Source of the DNA: Gammaproteobacteria bacterium
Lineage (GTDB): Bacteria; Pseudomonadota; Gammaproteobacteria; HTCC5015
DNA length: 64,000 nucleotides
Assembly: GCA_026004975.1 (NCBI GenBank)
Contig: BPKE01000002.1
Location: 310,001-374,000, forward strand
Reading direction: 5' to 3'
Part shown: one piece after another, positions 33,897 to 44,425 of the stretch
Numbering within the stretch: position 1 is the stretch's first letter
Layout: every line of letters starts with the position of its first letter
The notes under the pieces: generated by a model
What the model was told of the DNA's origin: nothing
What the model saw: the letters and a program-made list of their open reading frames with translations, nothing else
Databases searched by the model: none
Made by a program: the position numbers and the translations under genes

Positions 33897-34869
33897 ACTG
33901 ACCCTGGTCGAGGCCGTCAACCTGGCGCTCGCCCACGAACTCGCCCGCGATCCCGAGGTCGTGCTGCTCGGCCAGGACATCGGCAAGGCCGGCGGGGTCT
34001 TCCGCGCCACCGACGGGCTCTGGCAACGCTTCGGCGCCGAGCGCGTCATCGACACGCCCCTGGCCGAATCGACCATCGTCGGCGTGAGCGTGGGGATGGC
34101 CGCGCAGGGCATGCGCCCCGTGGCCGAGATCCAGTTCATGGGTTTCATCTTCCCCGCCTTCAACCAGATCGCCACGGCCGTGGCGCGGATGCGCAACCGC
34201 ACCCGCGGCCGCATCACCTTGCCGCTGGTGATCCGCATGCCCTTCGGCGGGGGCATCCACGCCCCGGAGCACCACTCGGAGAGCACCGAGGCGCTGCTCG
34301 CCCATCTGCCGGGGCTGAAGGTCGTGATTCCGAGCACGCCGGCGCGCGCCTACGGGCTGCTCCTGGCGGCGATCCGCGATCCGGACCCGGTCATCTTCCT
34401 CGAGCCCAAGCGCATCTACCGCCAACAACGCGAGTACGTCGAAGACGACGGCGAAGCCTATCCGCTGGAAGCCTGCTTCGTGGAGCGCGAAGGCAGCGAC
34501 GTGACGCTGGTCTCCTGGGGCGCGATGATGAAGGAAACCCGTGAGGCCGCCGAGCGCCTGGCGCAGGACGGCATCAGCTGCGAAGTGATCGACGTGGTCA
34601 CGGTGGCGCCGCTGGACGTCGCCACCCTCGTCGAATCCGTGCAGAAGACCGGCCGCTGCGTCGTCGTCCAGGAAGCGCCGCGCAGCGGCGGCGTCGCCTC
34701 GGAAATCGCCGCGGAACTCGCCGAGAAGGCGATCCTGTCGCTCATCGCCCCGATCGAGCGCGTCACCGGCTACGACACCATCATGCCCTACCCGCGCACC
34801 GAGCACCGCTACATGCCGACCGTTTCGCGCATCGTCGAGGCGGTGCAGCGTGTCATGGAGTTTCACTGA
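33889..34869 (+). CDS. 2-oxoacid dehydrogenase E1 component, beta subunit
   Basis: Transketolase-like beta subunit completing the E1 active site. The 326-residue protein shows VVLLGQDIGKAGGVFRATDGL, RVIDTPLAESTIVGVSVGMAA, the conserved loop GGGIHAPEHHSES, KVVIPSTPARAYGLLLAAI, and the C-terminal domain ISCEVIDVVTVAPLDVATLVESVQKTGR. The paired His in PEHHSE and the overlap with the alpha gene support an active heterotetramer. Confidence 0.93.
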   Translation: MPELTLVEAVNLALAHELARDPEVVLLGQDIGKAGGVFRATDGLWQRFGAERVIDTPLAESTIVGVSVGMAAQGMRPVAEIQFMGFIFPAFNQIATAVARMRNRTRGRITLPLVIRMPFGGGIHAPEHHSESTEALLAHLPGLKVVIPSTPARAYGLLLAAIRDPDPVIFLEPKRIYRQQREYVEDDGEAYPLEACFVEREGSDVTLVSWGAMMKETREAAERLAQDGISCEVIDVVTVAPLDVATLVESVQKTGRCVVVQEAPRSGGVASEIAAELAEKAILSLIAPIERVTGYDTIMPYPRTEHRYMPTVSRIVEAVQRVMEFH

Positions 34870-34904
34870 GCGCCCGCCCCGTCGACCCCCGAGGAGGCAT
34901 CGAC

Positions 34905-36191
34905 ATGTTCGTGTTCAACCTGCCGGACCTGGGTGAAGGCCTGCCGGATGCGGAAATCGTCCGCTGGTTCGTCAAGGAAGGCGATTTCGTCGAGGCCGAC
35001 CAGCCGCTGGTGGAAATGGAAACCGCCAAGGCCGTGGTGGAAGTGCCGGCCCCTCAAGCCGGCCGGGTGCTCAAGCTGCACGGCGCGCCCGGTGACATCA
35101 TCGAGACCGGCAAGCCCCTGGTGACCCTGGGCGAGGCCGAGGAGTACCGGCCCGAGGCCGCCGAGGACGCGCCGCCGGCCGAGCCGGCGCCGGAGGCGCC
35201 GGCTCCGGCGGCGACCGTCAAGGCCTCGGCCGCCGTGCGCGCCCTGGCCCGCAAGCTCGGCGTCGCGCTCGACACGATCGAGGGCACGGGACCCGACGGC
35301 GCCGTGACCCTGGCCGACGTGCGCCGCGCCGCCCGCCTCGCCGAGCGCGCGGCCAGGCCGCGCGCCGCCGCTTCCGGCCGCGTGCCGGCGGCGCCGAAGG
35401 TGCGGGCCTGGGCGGCCGAAGCCGGGGTGGACCTCGACGCCGTCGATCCCAGCGGGCATCGCGGCAACGTCACCCTCACCGACGTCAAGAGCAAGTGGAA
35501 ACCCGGCGCCGATTCCGAGGCCTACCGCTACCCCGAACGCACCCAGGCCGTGACCGGACAGGCGCAACCGGTGCGCGGCGAGCGCCGGGCGATGGCGCTG
35601 GGCATGGCGCGCGCCCGCGACCTGATCGTCAACACCACCGTCACCGACCGCGCCTTCATCGACCACTGGCCGGCGGGCACCGACATCACGGTGCGCATCA
35701 TCCGCGCGGTGATCGCCGCCTGCATGGTCGAGCCGGCGCTGAACGCCTGGTTCGACGGCGAGCGGATGGAGCGCACCCTGCACGCCGACGTCAACCTCGG
35801 CCTGGCCGTCGACTCGCCGCACGGCCTGTCCGTTCCGGTGATCCACGCCGCCCAGACGCTCGACCCCGCGGCCCTGCGCGCCCGCATCGACCACCTGCGC
35901 CGCGCCGTGCACGAGAAGAGCATCAAGCCGGAAGAGCTGCGCGGCGCCACCATCACCCTGTCCAATTTCGGGATGATCGCCGGCCTCTACGCCACCCCGA
36001 TCGTCACGCCGCCACAGGTGGCCATTGTCGCCACCGGCCGCATCGACCGCACCCTGCGCCTGACCGAGCAGGGCATCGTCAACGCGCGCTACCTGCCCAT
36101 CTCGCTCTCCTTCGACCACCGCGCCGTCACCGGCGGCGACGCCGTGCGCTTCCTCGCCGCCATGGTGGCCGACCTGAGCCTCGCCGCCTGA
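34905..36191 (+). CDS. 2-oxoacid dehydrogenase E2 (dihydrolipoamide acyltransferase)
   Basis: Core acyltransferase moving the acyl group from lipoyl to CoA. The 428-residue protein has one lipoyl domain (residues 1-75) with the lipoylated Lys42 in EMETAKAVVEVPAP, an Ala/Pro linker, a peripheral-subunit-binding domain (SAAVRALARKLGVALDTIEG), a second PSBD-like segment (VRAWAAEAGVDLDAVDPSG), and the catalytic domain ending SFDHRAVTGGDAVRFL with the active-site His and Asp. GAGGAGG precedes the ATG. No E3 (lipoamide dehydrogenase) gene follows; a terminator hairpin does. Confidence 0.92.
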   Translation: MFVFNLPDLGEGLPDAEIVRWFVKEGDFVEADQPLVEMETAKAVVEVPAPQAGRVLKLHGAPGDIIETGKPLVTLGEAEEYRPEAAEDAPPAEPAPEAPAPAATVKASAAVRALARKLGVALDTIEGTGPDGAVTLADVRRAARLAERAARPRAAASGRVPAAPKVRAWAAEAGVDLDAVDPSGHRGNVTLTDVKSKWKPGADSEAYRYPERTQAVTGQAQPVRGERRAMALGMARARDLIVNTTVTDRAFIDHWPAGTDITVRIIRAVIAACMVEPALNAWFDGERMERTLHADVNLGLAVDSPHGLSVPVIHAAQTLDPAALRARIDHLRRAVHEKSIKPEELRGATITLSNFGMIAGLYATPIVTPPQVAIVATGRIDRTLRLTEQGIVNARYLPISLSFDHRAVTGGDAVRFLAAMVADLSLAA

Positions 36192-36214
36192 TCGGGCCCG
36201 GCACCAAACGAAGA

Positions 36215-36244
36215 GACGGCCGCCGGCTTGCGCCGGCGGCCGTC
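36215..36244. terminator. Convergent terminator hairpin between the E2 gene and rplQ
   Basis: GACGGCCGCCGGC and GCCGGCGGCCGTC form a perfect 13-base stem with loop TTGC. On the minus strand it is followed by TCTTCGTTT, so it suits the end of the ribosomal operon best; on the plus strand the T tract is missing. Confidence 0.75.
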
Positions 36245-36270
36245 CGTCACGCACATTGGAGGCGGCGGCG

Positions 36271-36654
36271 TCACCCGCCCGCTTCGTCCTCCGCGGCCGG
36301 CCGGTCGACCAGCTCCACGTAGGCCATCGGCGCGTTGTCGCCGGCCCTGAAACCGCACTTGAGCACCCGCAGGTAGCCGCCCGGACGCTCGCGGTAGCGC
36401 GGCCCGAGCTCGTTGAACAACTTCGCCACCGCTTCCTCGTCGCGCAGGCGGGCGAACGCCAGGCGGCGGCGCGCCACCCCGTCGGTCTTGGCCAGCGTGA
36501 TCAGCGGCTCGGCGACGCGGCGCAGCGCCTTGGCCTTGGGCAGCGTCGTCTTGATCATCCCGTGCTTGAACAGGGACGCCGCCATATTCCGGAACATCGC
36601 CCGGCGGTGCGCACTCGTGCGATTCAGTTTCACTCCTGCTTTCAGATGACGCAT
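36271..36654 (-). CDS. rplQ: 50S ribosomal protein L17
   Basis: Last gene of the alpha operon. The 127-residue protein begins [20 protein letters not shown] and has [30 protein letters not shown], as in E. coli L17 (127 residues). A 64-base gap separates it from rpoA; a convergent terminator hairpin lies just beyond its stop. Confidence 0.97.
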   Translation of the reverse strand: MRHLKAGVKLNRTSAHRRAMFRNMAASLFKHGMIKTTLPKAKALRRVAEPLITLAKTDGVARRRLAFARLRDEEAVAKLFNELGPRYRERPGGYLRVLKCGFRAGDNAPMAYVELVDRPAAEDEAGG

Positions 36655-36718
36655 GGCTCGTTACCCGTTGATCCGATATGGACGGCCGCGGGATCGCCGC
36701 GACCGCTTGGCCGTTTCG

Positions 36719-37711
36719 TCAAGCGCTCTGCTTTCGCTCCAGTCCCGGCGGCGGCCAGTTCTCCAGGCGCATCCCCAGCGACAGGCCGTGGTTGGCGAGC
36801 ACGTCCTTGATCTCCGTCAGCGACTTCTTGCCGAGGTTGGGCGTGCGCAGCAACTCCACTTCCGTTTTCTGGATCAGGTCGCCGACGTAGTAGATGTTCT
36901 CCGCCTTCAAACAGTTGGCCGAACGCACCGTCAATTCCAAGTCGTCGATCGGCCGCAACAGGATCGGGTCGATCTCCGGCGCACGCTTGGCCGGCTCGGC
37001 GCTTTCCACGCCCTGCAGGTCGACGAAGACCGAGAGCTGCTGTTGCAGGATCGCCGCGGCCTGGCGCACCGCCTGTTCCGGGTCCACGGTGCCGTTGGTC
37101 TCGACGTCCAGGATCAGCTTGTCCAGGTCCGTGCGCTGCTCGACGCGGGCGCTCTCGACGCTGTAGGCCACGCGGCGCACGGGGCTGAAACTGGCGTCGA
37201 GCATCAAGGTGCCGATGGCGCGGGTTTCCAGCTCGTCGCCGCTGCGCCGGGTGACCGGCTGATAGCCGCGGCCCTTGCTGACCTTCAACGTCATATTGAG
37301 CGCGCCCTTTTCGCCGAGGTGCGCGATGACATGCTCGGGATTCTTGATCTCGACGTCGTGATCGAGCTGGATGTCCCCCGCGGTCACCACGCCGGGCCCC
37401 CTCTTGCTCAACCGCAACACCGCCTCCTCGCGGGCATGGAGCACCACCGCCAGGCCCTTGAGGTTGAGCAGGATGTCCAGGACGTCCTCCTCGACCCCCT
37501 CGATGGTGGTGTACTCGTGCAAGACGCCCTCGATCTCGGCCTCCGTCACGGCGAAACCGGGCAAGGATGACAACAGCACGCGCCGCAGGGCGTTGCCGAG
37601 GGTGTGGCCGAAGCCGCGCTCCAGCGGTTCGAGCACGATGCGCGCCCGGGTCTGGCCTTCGCGCTGGACTTCCACGGAACGGGGTTTGAGCAAATCCACG
37701 ATGCCAGTCAT
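36719..37711 (-). CDS. rpoA: RNA polymerase alpha subunit
   Basis: Assembly scaffold of RNA polymerase. The 330-residue protein has the N-terminal dimer domain ([26 protein letters not shown]) and a C-terminal domain for UP elements and activators: [38 protein letters not shown]...[14 protein letters not shown], including the conserved R265-type Arg (VRSANCL). Its place between rpsD and rplQ is the standard alpha operon order. Confidence 0.98.
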   Translation of the reverse strand: MTGIVDLLKPRSVEVQREGQTRARIVLEPLERGFGHTLGNALRRVLLSSLPGFAVTEAEIEGVLHEYTTIEGVEEDVLDILLNLKGLAVVLHAREEAVLRLSKRGPGVVTAGDIQLDHDVEIKNPEHVIAHLGEKGALNMTLKVSKGRGYQPVTRRSGDELETRAIGTLMLDASFSPVRRVAYSVESARVEQRTDLDKLILDVETNGTVDPEQAVRQAAAILQQQLSVFVDLQGVESAEPAKRAPEIDPILLRPIDDLELTVRSANCLKAENIYYVGDLIQKTEVELLRTPNLGKKSLTEIKDVLANHGLSLGMRLENWPPPGLERKQSA

Positions 37712-37754
37712 AGCGTCTCCGTCTCTTGTTGGCGCCCGGCCGATCGGTGCGGCT

Positions 37755-38375
37755 TCACTTCGAGTACAACTCGACCACCAGCGACTCGTTGATTTCCGCC
37801 GGCAGGTCCGCGCGCTCCGGAACGCGCTTGAACACGCCCTTGAAGTGCTTCGGATCGACCTCGATCCACTCGTCGAAGCCGCGCTGCTGGGCGAGGGCCA
37901 TCGCGTCGTTGACGCGGACCTGCTTCTTCGCCTTTTCCGTCAACTCGACGACGTCGCCGGCGCTCAGTTGATACGACGGGATGTTCACCACGCGACCGTT
38001 GACCCGGACCCCCTTGTGTCCGACGAGCTGCCGGGCCTCGGCCCGCGTCGAGGCGAAGCCCATGCGGTAGACCACGTTGTCCAGCCGGCACTCGAGCAAC
38101 TGCAGCAGGATCTCGCCGGTGGAGCCCTTCTTCTGCGCGGCGCGCTTGTAGTAGTTCCGGAACTGGCGTTCGAGCACCCCGTAGATGCGCTTGAGCTTCT
38201 GCTTTTCGCGCAACTGCAGCCCGTAGTCGGACAAGCGCCCGCGCCGCGCGCCGTGCTGGCCGGGGGCCCGCTCCAGGTTGCACTTCGATTCCAGCGGTCG
38301 GGCGCCCGACTTGAGAAACAGGTCGGTCCCCTCGCGCCGGGCCAGTTTGCATTTCGGTCCGATGTATCTCGCCAT
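37755..38375 (-). CDS. rpsD: 30S ribosomal protein S4
   Basis: Primary 16S rRNA-binding protein and, in E. coli, translational repressor of the alpha operon. The 206-residue protein has [45 protein letters not shown] and the S4 RNA-binding domain [28 protein letters not shown]. It lacks the N-terminal zinc cysteines of some S4 proteins, as do most gammaproteobacterial forms. Confidence 0.98.
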   Translation of the reverse strand: MARYIGPKCKLARREGTDLFLKSGARPLESKCNLERAPGQHGARRGRLSDYGLQLREKQKLKRIYGVLERQFRNYYKRAAQKKGSTGEILLQLLECRLDNVVYRMGFASTRAEARQLVGHKGVRVNGRVVNIPSYQLSAGDVVELTEKAKKQVRVNDAMALAQQRGFDEWIEVDPKHFKGVFKRVPERADLPAEINESLVVELYSK

Positions 38376-38392
38376 GATGTCTCACCCGATGA

Positions 38393-38782
38393 TCAGACGC
38401 GGCGGCGCTTCGGCGGCCGGCAGCCGTTGTGCGGCAGCGGCGTCACGTCCGCGATGCTGGTGATGCGCAGCCCGGCGGCGTGCAGCGCGCGAACCGCCGA
38501 TTCGCGGCCCGGCCCGGGCCCTTTGACGCGCACGTCGATGCTCTTGAGTCCGTACTCCTTGGCCGCCTCCGCGGCGCGCGAAGCCGCCACCTGGGCCGCG
38601 AAGGGCGTGCTCTTGCGCGAGCCCCTGAAGCCGGACCCGCCGGCCGTCGCCCAGGCCAGCGTGTTGCCCTGGCGGTCGGTGATCGTGACGATCGTGTTGT
38701 TGAAAGAGGCGTAGACGTGCGCGATGCCGTCGGTGACGACGCGCTTGGCCTTCTTGCGTTTGCTGCTGCTCGGGGCTGCCAT
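38393..38782 (-). CDS. rpsK: 30S ribosomal protein S11
   Basis: Platform protein of the small subunit. The 129-residue product has [56 protein letters not shown] and [18 protein letters not shown]. The length equals E. coli S11 (129). It lies 17 bases above rpsD. Confidence 0.98.
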   Translation of the reverse strand: MAAPSSSKRKKAKRVVTDGIAHVYASFNNTIVTITDRQGNTLAWATAGGSGFRGSRKSTPFAAQVAASRAAEAAKEYGLKSIDVRVKGPGPGRESAVRALHAAGLRITSIADVTPLPHNGCRPPKRRRV

Positions 38783-38806
38783 CGTTTTACCTTGGGTCGA
38801 GTTCCG

Positions 38807-39163
38807 TCACTTCTTGATCGGGCGGCGCGGGCCCTTGCGGGTGCGCGCGTTGGTGCGCGTCCGCTGGCCGCGGACGGGCAGGCCGCGGCGGTGACGCAAA
38901 CCGCGGTAGCACCCCAAATCCATCAGGCGCTTGATGTTCATCGACACCTCGCGGCGAAGATCGCCCTCCACCGTGTACTTGCCGACCTCGGCACGCAAGG
39001 CCTCGATCTGGGTCTCATCGAGCTCGCGGACTTTGACATCGGGGCGAACACCGGCCGCCGCGCAGATCTCGCGGGCCCGGGTGCGGCCGATGCCGTAAAT
39101 GGACGTCAGCGCCACCCAGGTGTGCTTGTTGACGGGGATGTTGATACCAGCAATACGGGCCAT
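38807..39163 (-). CDS. rpsM: 30S ribosomal protein S13
   Basis: Head protein contacting L5 and the P-site tRNA. The 118-residue protein has [72 protein letters not shown] and the basic tail [14 protein letters not shown]. The length matches E. coli S13 (118). Confidence 0.98.
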   Translation of the reverse strand: MARIAGINIPVNKHTWVALTSIYGIGRTRAREICAAAGVRPDVKVRELDETQIEALRAEVGKYTVEGDLRREVSMNIKRLMDLGCYRGLRHRRGLPVRGQRTRTNARTRKGPRRPIKK

Positions 39164-39203
39164 GAATCCGTTACTCCGATGTTGACCGTGGCGTCGGCTG
39201 CGC

Positions 39204-39317
39204 TCAGCCCTGACGCTGTTTGTGGCGCGGGTCGCTGCAGATCACCCGCACGGTGTTGCGGCGGCGGATGATCTTGCAGTTGCGGCAGATTTTCTTGACG
39301 GATGCTCGCACTTTCAT
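39204..39317 (-). CDS. rpmJ: 50S ribosomal protein L36, zinc-binding form
   Basis: Thirty-seven residues starting [20 protein letters not shown] and ending [10 protein letters not shown]. Cys11, Cys14, Cys27 and His32 form the intact zinc site, so this is the C+ paralogue. It sits between secY and rpsM, as usual; a Shine-Dalgarno GGAGG precedes the ATG at 39317. Confidence 0.96.
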   Translation of the reverse strand: MKVRASVKKICRNCKIIRRRNTVRVICSDPRHKQRQG

Positions 39318-39337
39318 TCGGCTTCCTCCTTACCGGC

Positions 39338-40666
39338 TCAACGCGCGCCGAAACCGCGCAGGTTGGCCTTGCGCATCAGGCTTTCGTACTGGTGGGACAT
39401 GAGGTGGGTCTGGACCTGGGCCATGAAGTCCATCACCACCACCACGATGATCAACAGCGAGGTGCCCCCGAAATAGAACGGGACGGAGAACGACAAGATC
39501 AAGAACTCCGGCAGCAGGCACACCGCGGTGATGTACAGCGCGCCGACCAGGGTCAGGCGGGTCATGACGCCGTCGATGTAGCGCGCGGTCTGCTCCCCGG
39601 GGCGGATCCCCGGAATGAAGGCCCCGTGTTTCTTGAGGTTCTCGGCGGTCTCGCGCGCGTCGAAAACCAGGGCCGTGTAAAAGAAGCAGAAGAAGATGAT
39701 CGCGGCCGCGTAAAGGGCGATGTAAATCGGCTGCCCCGGCGACAGCACACCGGTGATGTCGCGCAGCCAGGGCGCCGCGTCCGCCCCGAACCAGGAGCCG
39801 ATGGTGGCCGGGAACAGGATGATGCTCGAGGCGAAGATCGGCGGGATCACACCGGCCATGTTCAGCTTCAGCGGCAGGTGTGAACTCTGCGCAGCGTACA
39901 TGCGGCGGCCCTGCTGGCGCTTGGCGTAATTGACCGTGATGCGGCGCTGGCCGCGTTCGATGAACACGACGAGCGCCGTGACCGCCACGGCCATCGCGAA
40001 GATCATCAGCGCGGTGAGCGTCGACAGTTCGCCGTTGCGCACCATCTCCAGCGTGTTGGCGACCGCACCCGGCAGGCCCGCGACGATGCCGGCGAAGATG
40101 AGCAGCGAGATGCCGTTGCCGACGCCCCGCTCGGTGATCTGCTCGCCCAGCCACATCAGGAACAGGGTGCCGGTGACCAGGGTGATCGTGGCCGTGAACA
40201 CGAAGCCCGGACCCGGATGGGGCACCAGGCCGGCGGCGAAGTTCGGCAGGTTCATCGAGATGGAAAAAGCCTGGACGGTGGCGAGCACCACGGTCAGGTA
40301 GCGCGTGTACTGGGTCAGCTTGCGCCGCCCGGACTCCCCCTCCTTGCGCAGTTGCTGCCAGGGCTCGTAGACGTGGCTGAGCATCTGCACGATGATCGAA
40401 GCCGAGATGTACGGCATGATGCCCAGGGCGAACAGTGACATGCGCTCGAGGGCGCCGCCCGAGAACATGTTCATCATGCCGACGAAGCCGCCGGCCTGGC
40501 GCGCGAACAGCTCGGCCATCACCGCCGCGTCGACGCCCGGGATGGTGATGTGCGTGCCCAGGCGGTAGATCGCGAGCGCCACGAGCACGAACACCAGGCG
40601 CTGGCGCAGTTCCGTGAACCGCGTCAGCCCGCCGAGGCCGCCGAGGTTGGCCGCCGGCGTGCTCAT
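39338..40666 (-). CDS. secY: Preprotein translocase subunit SecY
   Basis: Channel of the Sec translocon. The 442-residue, ten-helix protein has [24 protein letters not shown] (helix 1), the plug region [75 protein letters not shown]-like helix 7 and [22 protein letters not shown] with the C5 loop near GVMTRL. Its ATG overlaps the rplO stop by four bases. Confidence 0.98.
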   Translation of the reverse strand: MSTPAANLGGLGGLTRFTELRQRLVFVLVALAIYRLGTHITIPGVDAAVMAELFARQAGGFVGMMNMFSGGALERMSLFALGIMPYISASIIVQMLSHVYEPWQQLRKEGESGRRKLTQYTRYLTVVLATVQAFSISMNLPNFAAGLVPHPGPGFVFTATITLVTGTLFLMWLGEQITERGVGNGISLLIFAGIVAGLPGAVANTLEMVRNGELSTLTALMIFAMAVAVTALVVFIERGQRRITVNYAKRQQGRRMYAAQSSHLPLKLNMAGVIPPIFASSIILFPATIGSWFGADAAPWLRDITGVLSPGQPIYIALYAAAIIFFCFFYTALVFDARETAENLKKHGAFIPGIRPGEQTARYIDGVMTRLTLVGALYITAVCLLPEFLILSFSVPFYFGGTSLLIIVVVVMDFMAQVQTHLMSHQYESLMRKANLRGFGAR

Positions 40667-41100
40667 GCCTCCTCCACGCGCCCGCCCGCGGCCTCGATGG
40701 CGCCGCGCGCGCCCCGGGTCACCTTCACGCCCTTGATCACCACCGGCTTGTCGATGCCGCCGGCGAGGAAGATCCGGGCGCGCTTGGCCCCCTTGGACAC
40801 CAGGCCGGCCGCCTTCAGGGCCGCCAGGTCGATCACTTCTGCATCGACCTTGGCGAGCTCGTGCAAGCGGACCGCCTCGGTCTTGAGCGAGACCTGGGAG
40901 CGGAAGCCGACCTTGGGCAGCCGGCGCTGCAAGGGCATCTGGCCGCCTTCGAAGCCCACCTTGTGGAAGCCGCCGGCGCGGGACTTCTGGCCCTTGTGGC
41001 CGCGGCCGGCCGTCTTGCCCAGGCCGCTGCCGATGCCGCGGCCCACGCGCAGCCGCTCGCGCTTCGCGCCGGGCGCCGGTTTCAGGGAGTTCAGGCGCAT
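40663..41100 (-). CDS. rplO: 50S ribosomal protein L15
   Basis: Late-assembly large-subunit protein. The 145-residue product starts [20 protein letters not shown] and has [24 protein letters not shown] and [21 protein letters not shown] 41100 is two bases after the rpmD stop, and its stop overlaps secY (ATGA). Confidence 0.97.
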   Translation of the reverse strand: MRLNSLKPAPGAKRERLRVGRGIGSGLGKTAGRGHKGQKSRAGGFHKVGFEGGQMPLQRRLPKVGFRSQVSLKTEAVRLHELAKVDAEVIDLAALKAAGLVSKGAKRARIFLAGGIDKPVVIKGVKVTRGARGAIEAAGGRVEEA

Positions 41101-41102
41101 CG

Positions 41103-41297
41103 TCACAGCTCCTCGACCTTCAAGAGGTAATAGGCCTTGTTGATCATGCCCCGGATTTCGGGGGTGTCCGGCACGATGACGCTGTGCCGGATGCGGCGCA
41201 GTCCCAATCCGCGCAGGCAAGCCTGGTGGCTGCGCAGCCGCCCGTGGGCGCTCTTGATCTGCGTGACCTTCAACCGTCTGGCGGGCGTCTGGCTCAT
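41103..41297 (-). CDS. rpmD: 50S ribosomal protein L30
   Basis: Small 64-residue protein: [32 protein letters not shown], then [26 protein letters not shown] 41297 is preferred over the ATG two codons upstream, because GGAGG directly abuts that upper ATG but is six bases from this one. Confidence 0.95.
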   Translation of the reverse strand: MSQTPARRLKVTQIKSAHGRLRSHQACLRGLGLRRIRHSVIVPDTPEIRGMINKAYYLLKVEEL

Positions 41298-41310
41298 CTT
41301 CATCCTCCGC

Positions 41311-41817
41311 TCAGGACAGGATGTCTTCGACGCGCTTGCCGCGCTTGGCGGCCACCTGCTCGGGCGAGACCATCTCGGTCAGGCCCTTGAGGGTGGCGCG
41401 CACGACGTTGATCGGGTTGCTCGAGCCGATCACCTTGGCGAGCACGTTGCGCACACCGGCCGCCTCGAACACGGCGCGCATCGCCCCGCCGGCGATGACG
41501 CCCGTACCCTCCGACGCCGGCCGCATCACCACGCGCGATGCGCCGTGCCGCGATTCGATCGGGTGCTGCAAGGTGCCGTCCTTGACGGCCACGGCGCGCA
41601 TCGACTTGCGCGCGCGCTCCATCGCCTTCTGGATGGCCTGGGGCACCTCGCGCGCCTTGCCGTAACCGAAGCCGACGCGGCCGTTGCCGTCGCCGACGAC
41701 GGTCAGCGCGGTGAAGCCGAACTGCCGGCCGCCCTTGACGACCTTGGCGACGCGGTTCACCGCCACCAGCTTTTCGATCATGCCGTCGGCGGCGCTGTTG
41801 GATTCGAAACTTGCCAT
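41311..41817 (-). CDS. rpsE: 30S ribosomal protein S5
   Basis: Accuracy-related small-subunit protein (site of spectinomycin and ram mutations). The 168-residue product has [75 protein letters not shown] and [12 protein letters not shown]. The spectinomycin loop [12 protein letters not shown] looks wild type. Confidence 0.98.
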   Translation of the reverse strand: MASFESNSAADGMIEKLVAVNRVAKVVKGGRQFGFTALTVVGDGNGRVGFGYGKAREVPQAIQKAMERARKSMRAVAVKDGTLQHPIESRHGASRVVMRPASEGTGVIAGGAMRAVFEAAGVRNVLAKVIGSSNPINVVRATLKGLTEMVSPEQVAAKRGKRVEDILS

Positions 41818-41847
41818 CGCTCGTTTACCCCGTTCTGATGGGCGGCC

Positions 41848-42198
41848 TTAGAACTTCAACCCGCCTTCGCGGGCCCCCTCGGCCAGGGCCTTGACCCGGC
41901 CATGATAGAGGAACCCGGAGCGGTCGAAGGCCACTTTCTCGATGCCGGCGGCGCGCGCCTTCTCGGCGATGGCCCGCCCGACCGCCCGAGCCGCCTCGAC
42001 GTTGCCGGTGTAGCCGAGCTGGCCGCGCAGCTCCTTGCTGAGCGTCGAGACCGCCGCCAGCACGCGCGCATCCGGGCCGATGATTTGCGCATAGATGTGC
42101 CGCGGCGTGCGGTGCACGCACAGCCGGACGGCCTTGAGTTTGGCGATCCGCGCGCGGGTCTTGCGACTGCGGCGGAGACGAGCACGCTTCTTGTCCAT
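41848..42198 (-). CDS. rplR: 50S ribosomal protein L18
   Basis: Binds 5S rRNA with L5 and L25. The 116-residue protein has [49 protein letters not shown], and ends [27 protein letters not shown] with the conserved FDR-G--YHGR-KALA-AAREGGL core. Confidence 0.98.
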   Translation of the reverse strand: MDKKRARLRRSRKTRARIAKLKAVRLCVHRTPRHIYAQIIGPDARVLAAVSTLSKELRGQLGYTGNVEAARAVGRAIAEKARAAGIEKVAFDRSGFLYHGRVKALAEGAREGGLKF

Positions 42199-42218
42199 CG
42201 CTGGGCCTCTGTCGGCGG

Positions 42219-42746
42219 TTACTTCTTCTTCGCTTCTTTACGCAGGATCTGTTCGTCGCTGTACCGAACGCCCTTGCCCTTGTACGGCTCCGGCGGCCGG
42301 AAGGCGCGGATCTCGGCCGCGACCTGCCCCACCTTCTGCTTGTCGGCGCCCGAGACCACGATCTCGGTCTGGCTGGGCGTTTCGATGCGGATCCCCTCTG
42401 GGATCTTGTATTCGATCGGGTGCGAATAGCCGAGCGCCAAGTTCAACACGTTGCCCTGCACCTGCGCGCGGTACCCGACGCCGACCAAGGTCAGGCGGCG
42501 CTCGAAGCCCCGGCTGACGCCCGTCACCATGTTGTTCGCCAGCGCCCGCATGGTTCCGGCGAGCGCCCGCGCGCGCTCGTGGCGCGCGGCGAAGTGCAGC
42601 GCGTGGCCGTCCTGCCGAACCTCGACGTCCGGATGCACGGACAATTCCAGGCTGCCCTTCGGGCCCTTCACGGCCAGCCGCGGCGGCGCCAGGGTGACCT
42701 CGACACCCTTCGGGACGCTGACCGGCATTTTCGCGATTCTGGACAT
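42219..42746 (-). CDS. rplF: 50S ribosomal protein L6
   Basis: Located near the sarcin-ricin loop. The 175-residue product has [84 protein letters not shown] and [29 protein letters not shown] 42746 is preferred over a GTG one codon upstream. Confidence 0.98.
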   Translation of the reverse strand: MSRIAKMPVSVPKGVEVTLAPPRLAVKGPKGSLELSVHPDVEVRQDGHALHFAARHERARALAGTMRALANNMVTGVSRGFERRLTLVGVGYRAQVQGNVLNLALGYSHPIEYKIPEGIRIETPSQTEIVVSGADKQKVGQVAAEIRAFRPPEPYKGKGVRYSDEQILRKEAKKK

Positions 42747-42776
42747 CACTCACACCTCGCCTTTGGCTGGCCCCGC

Positions 42777-43172
42777 TCAGGCCACGAAGCAAACGACCTC
42801 ACCGCCGCAACCTTCCGCCCGCGCGCGCCGGTCGCTCATCACCCCGCGCGAGGTGGACACGATGGCGATGCCCAGGCCGCCCTGGACGCGCGGCAGCTCG
42901 TCCTTGCCGGCGTAGCGGCGCAGCCCCGGGCGACTGACGCGCTGGATGAGGCTGATCACGGGCCGGCCCTCGTAGTACTTGAGCACCAGGGTCAGCGTCG
43001 GCTTGCCGTCGATGTCCTCGACGCGGTAGTCGTTGATGTAGCCTTCCTCTTTCAACACCGACGCGATGGCCGTCTTGAGCTTGGAGGCCGCCACGGACAC
43101 CTCGATTTTGTGCGCCTTCTGCGCATTGCGGATGCGCGTCAGCATGTCGGCGATCGGATCTTGCATGCTCAT
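42777..43172 (-). CDS. rpsH: 30S ribosomal protein S8
   Basis: Central-domain 16S rRNA-binding protein and the spc operon translational repressor in E. coli. The 131-residue product has [46 protein letters not shown], and the end [34 protein letters not shown]. An ATG two codons in is also possible. Confidence 0.98.
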   Translation of the reverse strand: MSMQDPIADMLTRIRNAQKAHKIEVSVAASKLKTAIASVLKEEGYINDYRVEDIDGKPTLTLVLKYYEGRPVISLIQRVSRPGLRRYAGKDELPRVQGGLGIAIVSTSRGVMSDRRARAEGCGGEVVCFVA

Positions 43173-43194
43173 CTTGCGTCCTCCTCGGGCCGGC

Positions 43195-43500
43195 TCACCA
43201 ACTCGCCTTCACCAGGCCGGGAATGTGGCCCTGCATGGCGGTTTCGCGCAACTTGTTGCGGCCGAGGTGGAACTTGCGGTAGTAGCCGTGCGGCCGGCCG
43301 CTCAAGCCGCAGCGGTTACGCAGGCGGCAGGGGCTCGAATCGCGCGGCAGCTTCTGCAGGGCGATGACCGCCGCCTCGCGCTCCTCGTAGGACAACTCGG
43401 GGTTCTTGATCTTGGCCTTGAGCGCCTCGCGCTTGGCAGCGTACTTGGCCACCAACTTGGCGCGCTTGCGCTCGCGCTGCACCATCGAAACCTTCGCCAT
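43195..43500 (-). CDS. rpsN: 30S ribosomal protein S14 (long, zinc-free form)
   Basis: The 101-residue protein is the long C-minus type without the paired CxxC zinc sites: [20 protein letters not shown], then [28 protein letters not shown] and [10 protein letters not shown]. It is in the standard place between rplE and rpsH. Confidence 0.98.
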   Translation of the reverse strand: MAKVSMVQRERKRAKLVAKYAAKREALKAKIKNPELSYEEREAAVIALQKLPRDSSPCRLRNRCGLSGRPHGYYRKFHLGRNKLRETAMQGHIPGLVKASW

Positions 43501-43519
43501 ATCGCTCGTCCGCCGTCGG

Positions 43520-44059
43520 TTAATTCTTGAAGGGGAAATTGAACGCCTCGAGCAGCGCGCGGGCCTCTTCGTCCGTGCGCGCGGTCGTCGTGATCGTGAT
43601 GTCCATACCCCGGAGCTGGTCGATCTTGTCGTAATCGATCTCCGGGAAGATGATCTGCTCGCGCACGCCCATGCTGTAGTTGCCGCGGCCGTCGAAGCTG
43701 CGCGGGCTCAAGCCCCTGAAGTCACGGATGCGCGGAATCGCCACGTTGATCAGCCGGTCCAGGAATTCGTACATCCGCTCCCGGCGCAGCGTCACCTTGC
43801 AGCCGATGGGCCAGCCCTCGCGGATCTTGAATCCGGCCACGGACTTGCGCGCCCGCGTGATCACGGGCTTCTGGCCGCTGATGCGCGCCATGTCGGCGGT
43901 GGCGTGCTCCAAGACCTTCTTGTCGGTCACCGCCTCGCCCAGCCCCATGTTCAGGGTGATCTTCACCAGCCGCGGGACCTGCATGACGTTCTCGTAACCG
44001 AAGCGCTCCATCAGCTGCTTGATGACGGTGCCGCGGTAGTGTTCCAGCAATCGGGCCAT
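43520..44059 (-). CDS. rplE: 50S ribosomal protein L5
   Basis: 5S rRNA-binding protein contacting S13. The 179-residue product starts [20 protein letters not shown] and has [80 protein letters not shown] and [21 protein letters not shown]. The length is that of E. coli L5 (179). Confidence 0.98.
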   Translation of the reverse strand: MARLLEHYRGTVIKQLMERFGYENVMQVPRLVKITLNMGLGEAVTDKKVLEHATADMARISGQKPVITRARKSVAGFKIREGWPIGCKVTLRRERMYEFLDRLINVAIPRIRDFRGLSPRSFDGRGNYSMGVREQIIFPEIDYDKIDQLRGMDITITTTARTDEEARALLEAFNFPFKN

Positions 44060-44078
44060 TGTCCGGATCCTGCTCTGC

Positions 44079-44399
44079 TCAGACGTCGATGACTTCACCG
44101 TCGGACTTGAAATAGCGCACGCGGCGGCCGTCCTCGAGGACCTTGATGCCGACCCGTTCGCCGCGCTTCGTCCGCGGGTTGTAATGAAGCACGTTGGAAA
44201 CGTGCAGCGGCATTTCGCGCTCGATGATGCCGCCCGGCTCGTTCCGCGCCGGGTTCGGGCGCACATGGCACTTGGCCATGTTGACGTTCTCTACCACGAC
44301 GCGTTCGCCTCCGTCGACGACACGGATGACGTGACCCGTCCGGCCCTTGTCTTTGCCGGCGATCACCATCACGAGGTCACCGCGTTTGATCTTTCTCAT
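44079..44399 (-). CDS. rplX: 50S ribosomal protein L24
   Basis: Assembly initiator of the large subunit. The 106-residue protein has [27 protein letters not shown] (KOW motif), [38 protein letters not shown] and [22 protein letters not shown] at 44399. Confidence 0.97.
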   Translation of the reverse strand: MRKIKRGDLVMVIAGKDKGRTGHVIRVVDGGERVVVENVNMAKCHVRPNPARNEPGGIIEREMPLHVSNVLHYNPRTKRGERVGIKVLEDGRRVRYFKSDGEVIDV

Positions 44400-44425
44400 G
44401 TCCGCCGTCTCTCTAGTTTGGGCGC

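Noticed and set aside
36256-36810. Plus-strand frame over rplQ and the rpoA end
   Set aside because: It is a shadow of the minus-strand ribosomal genes; no start signal or recognisable product.
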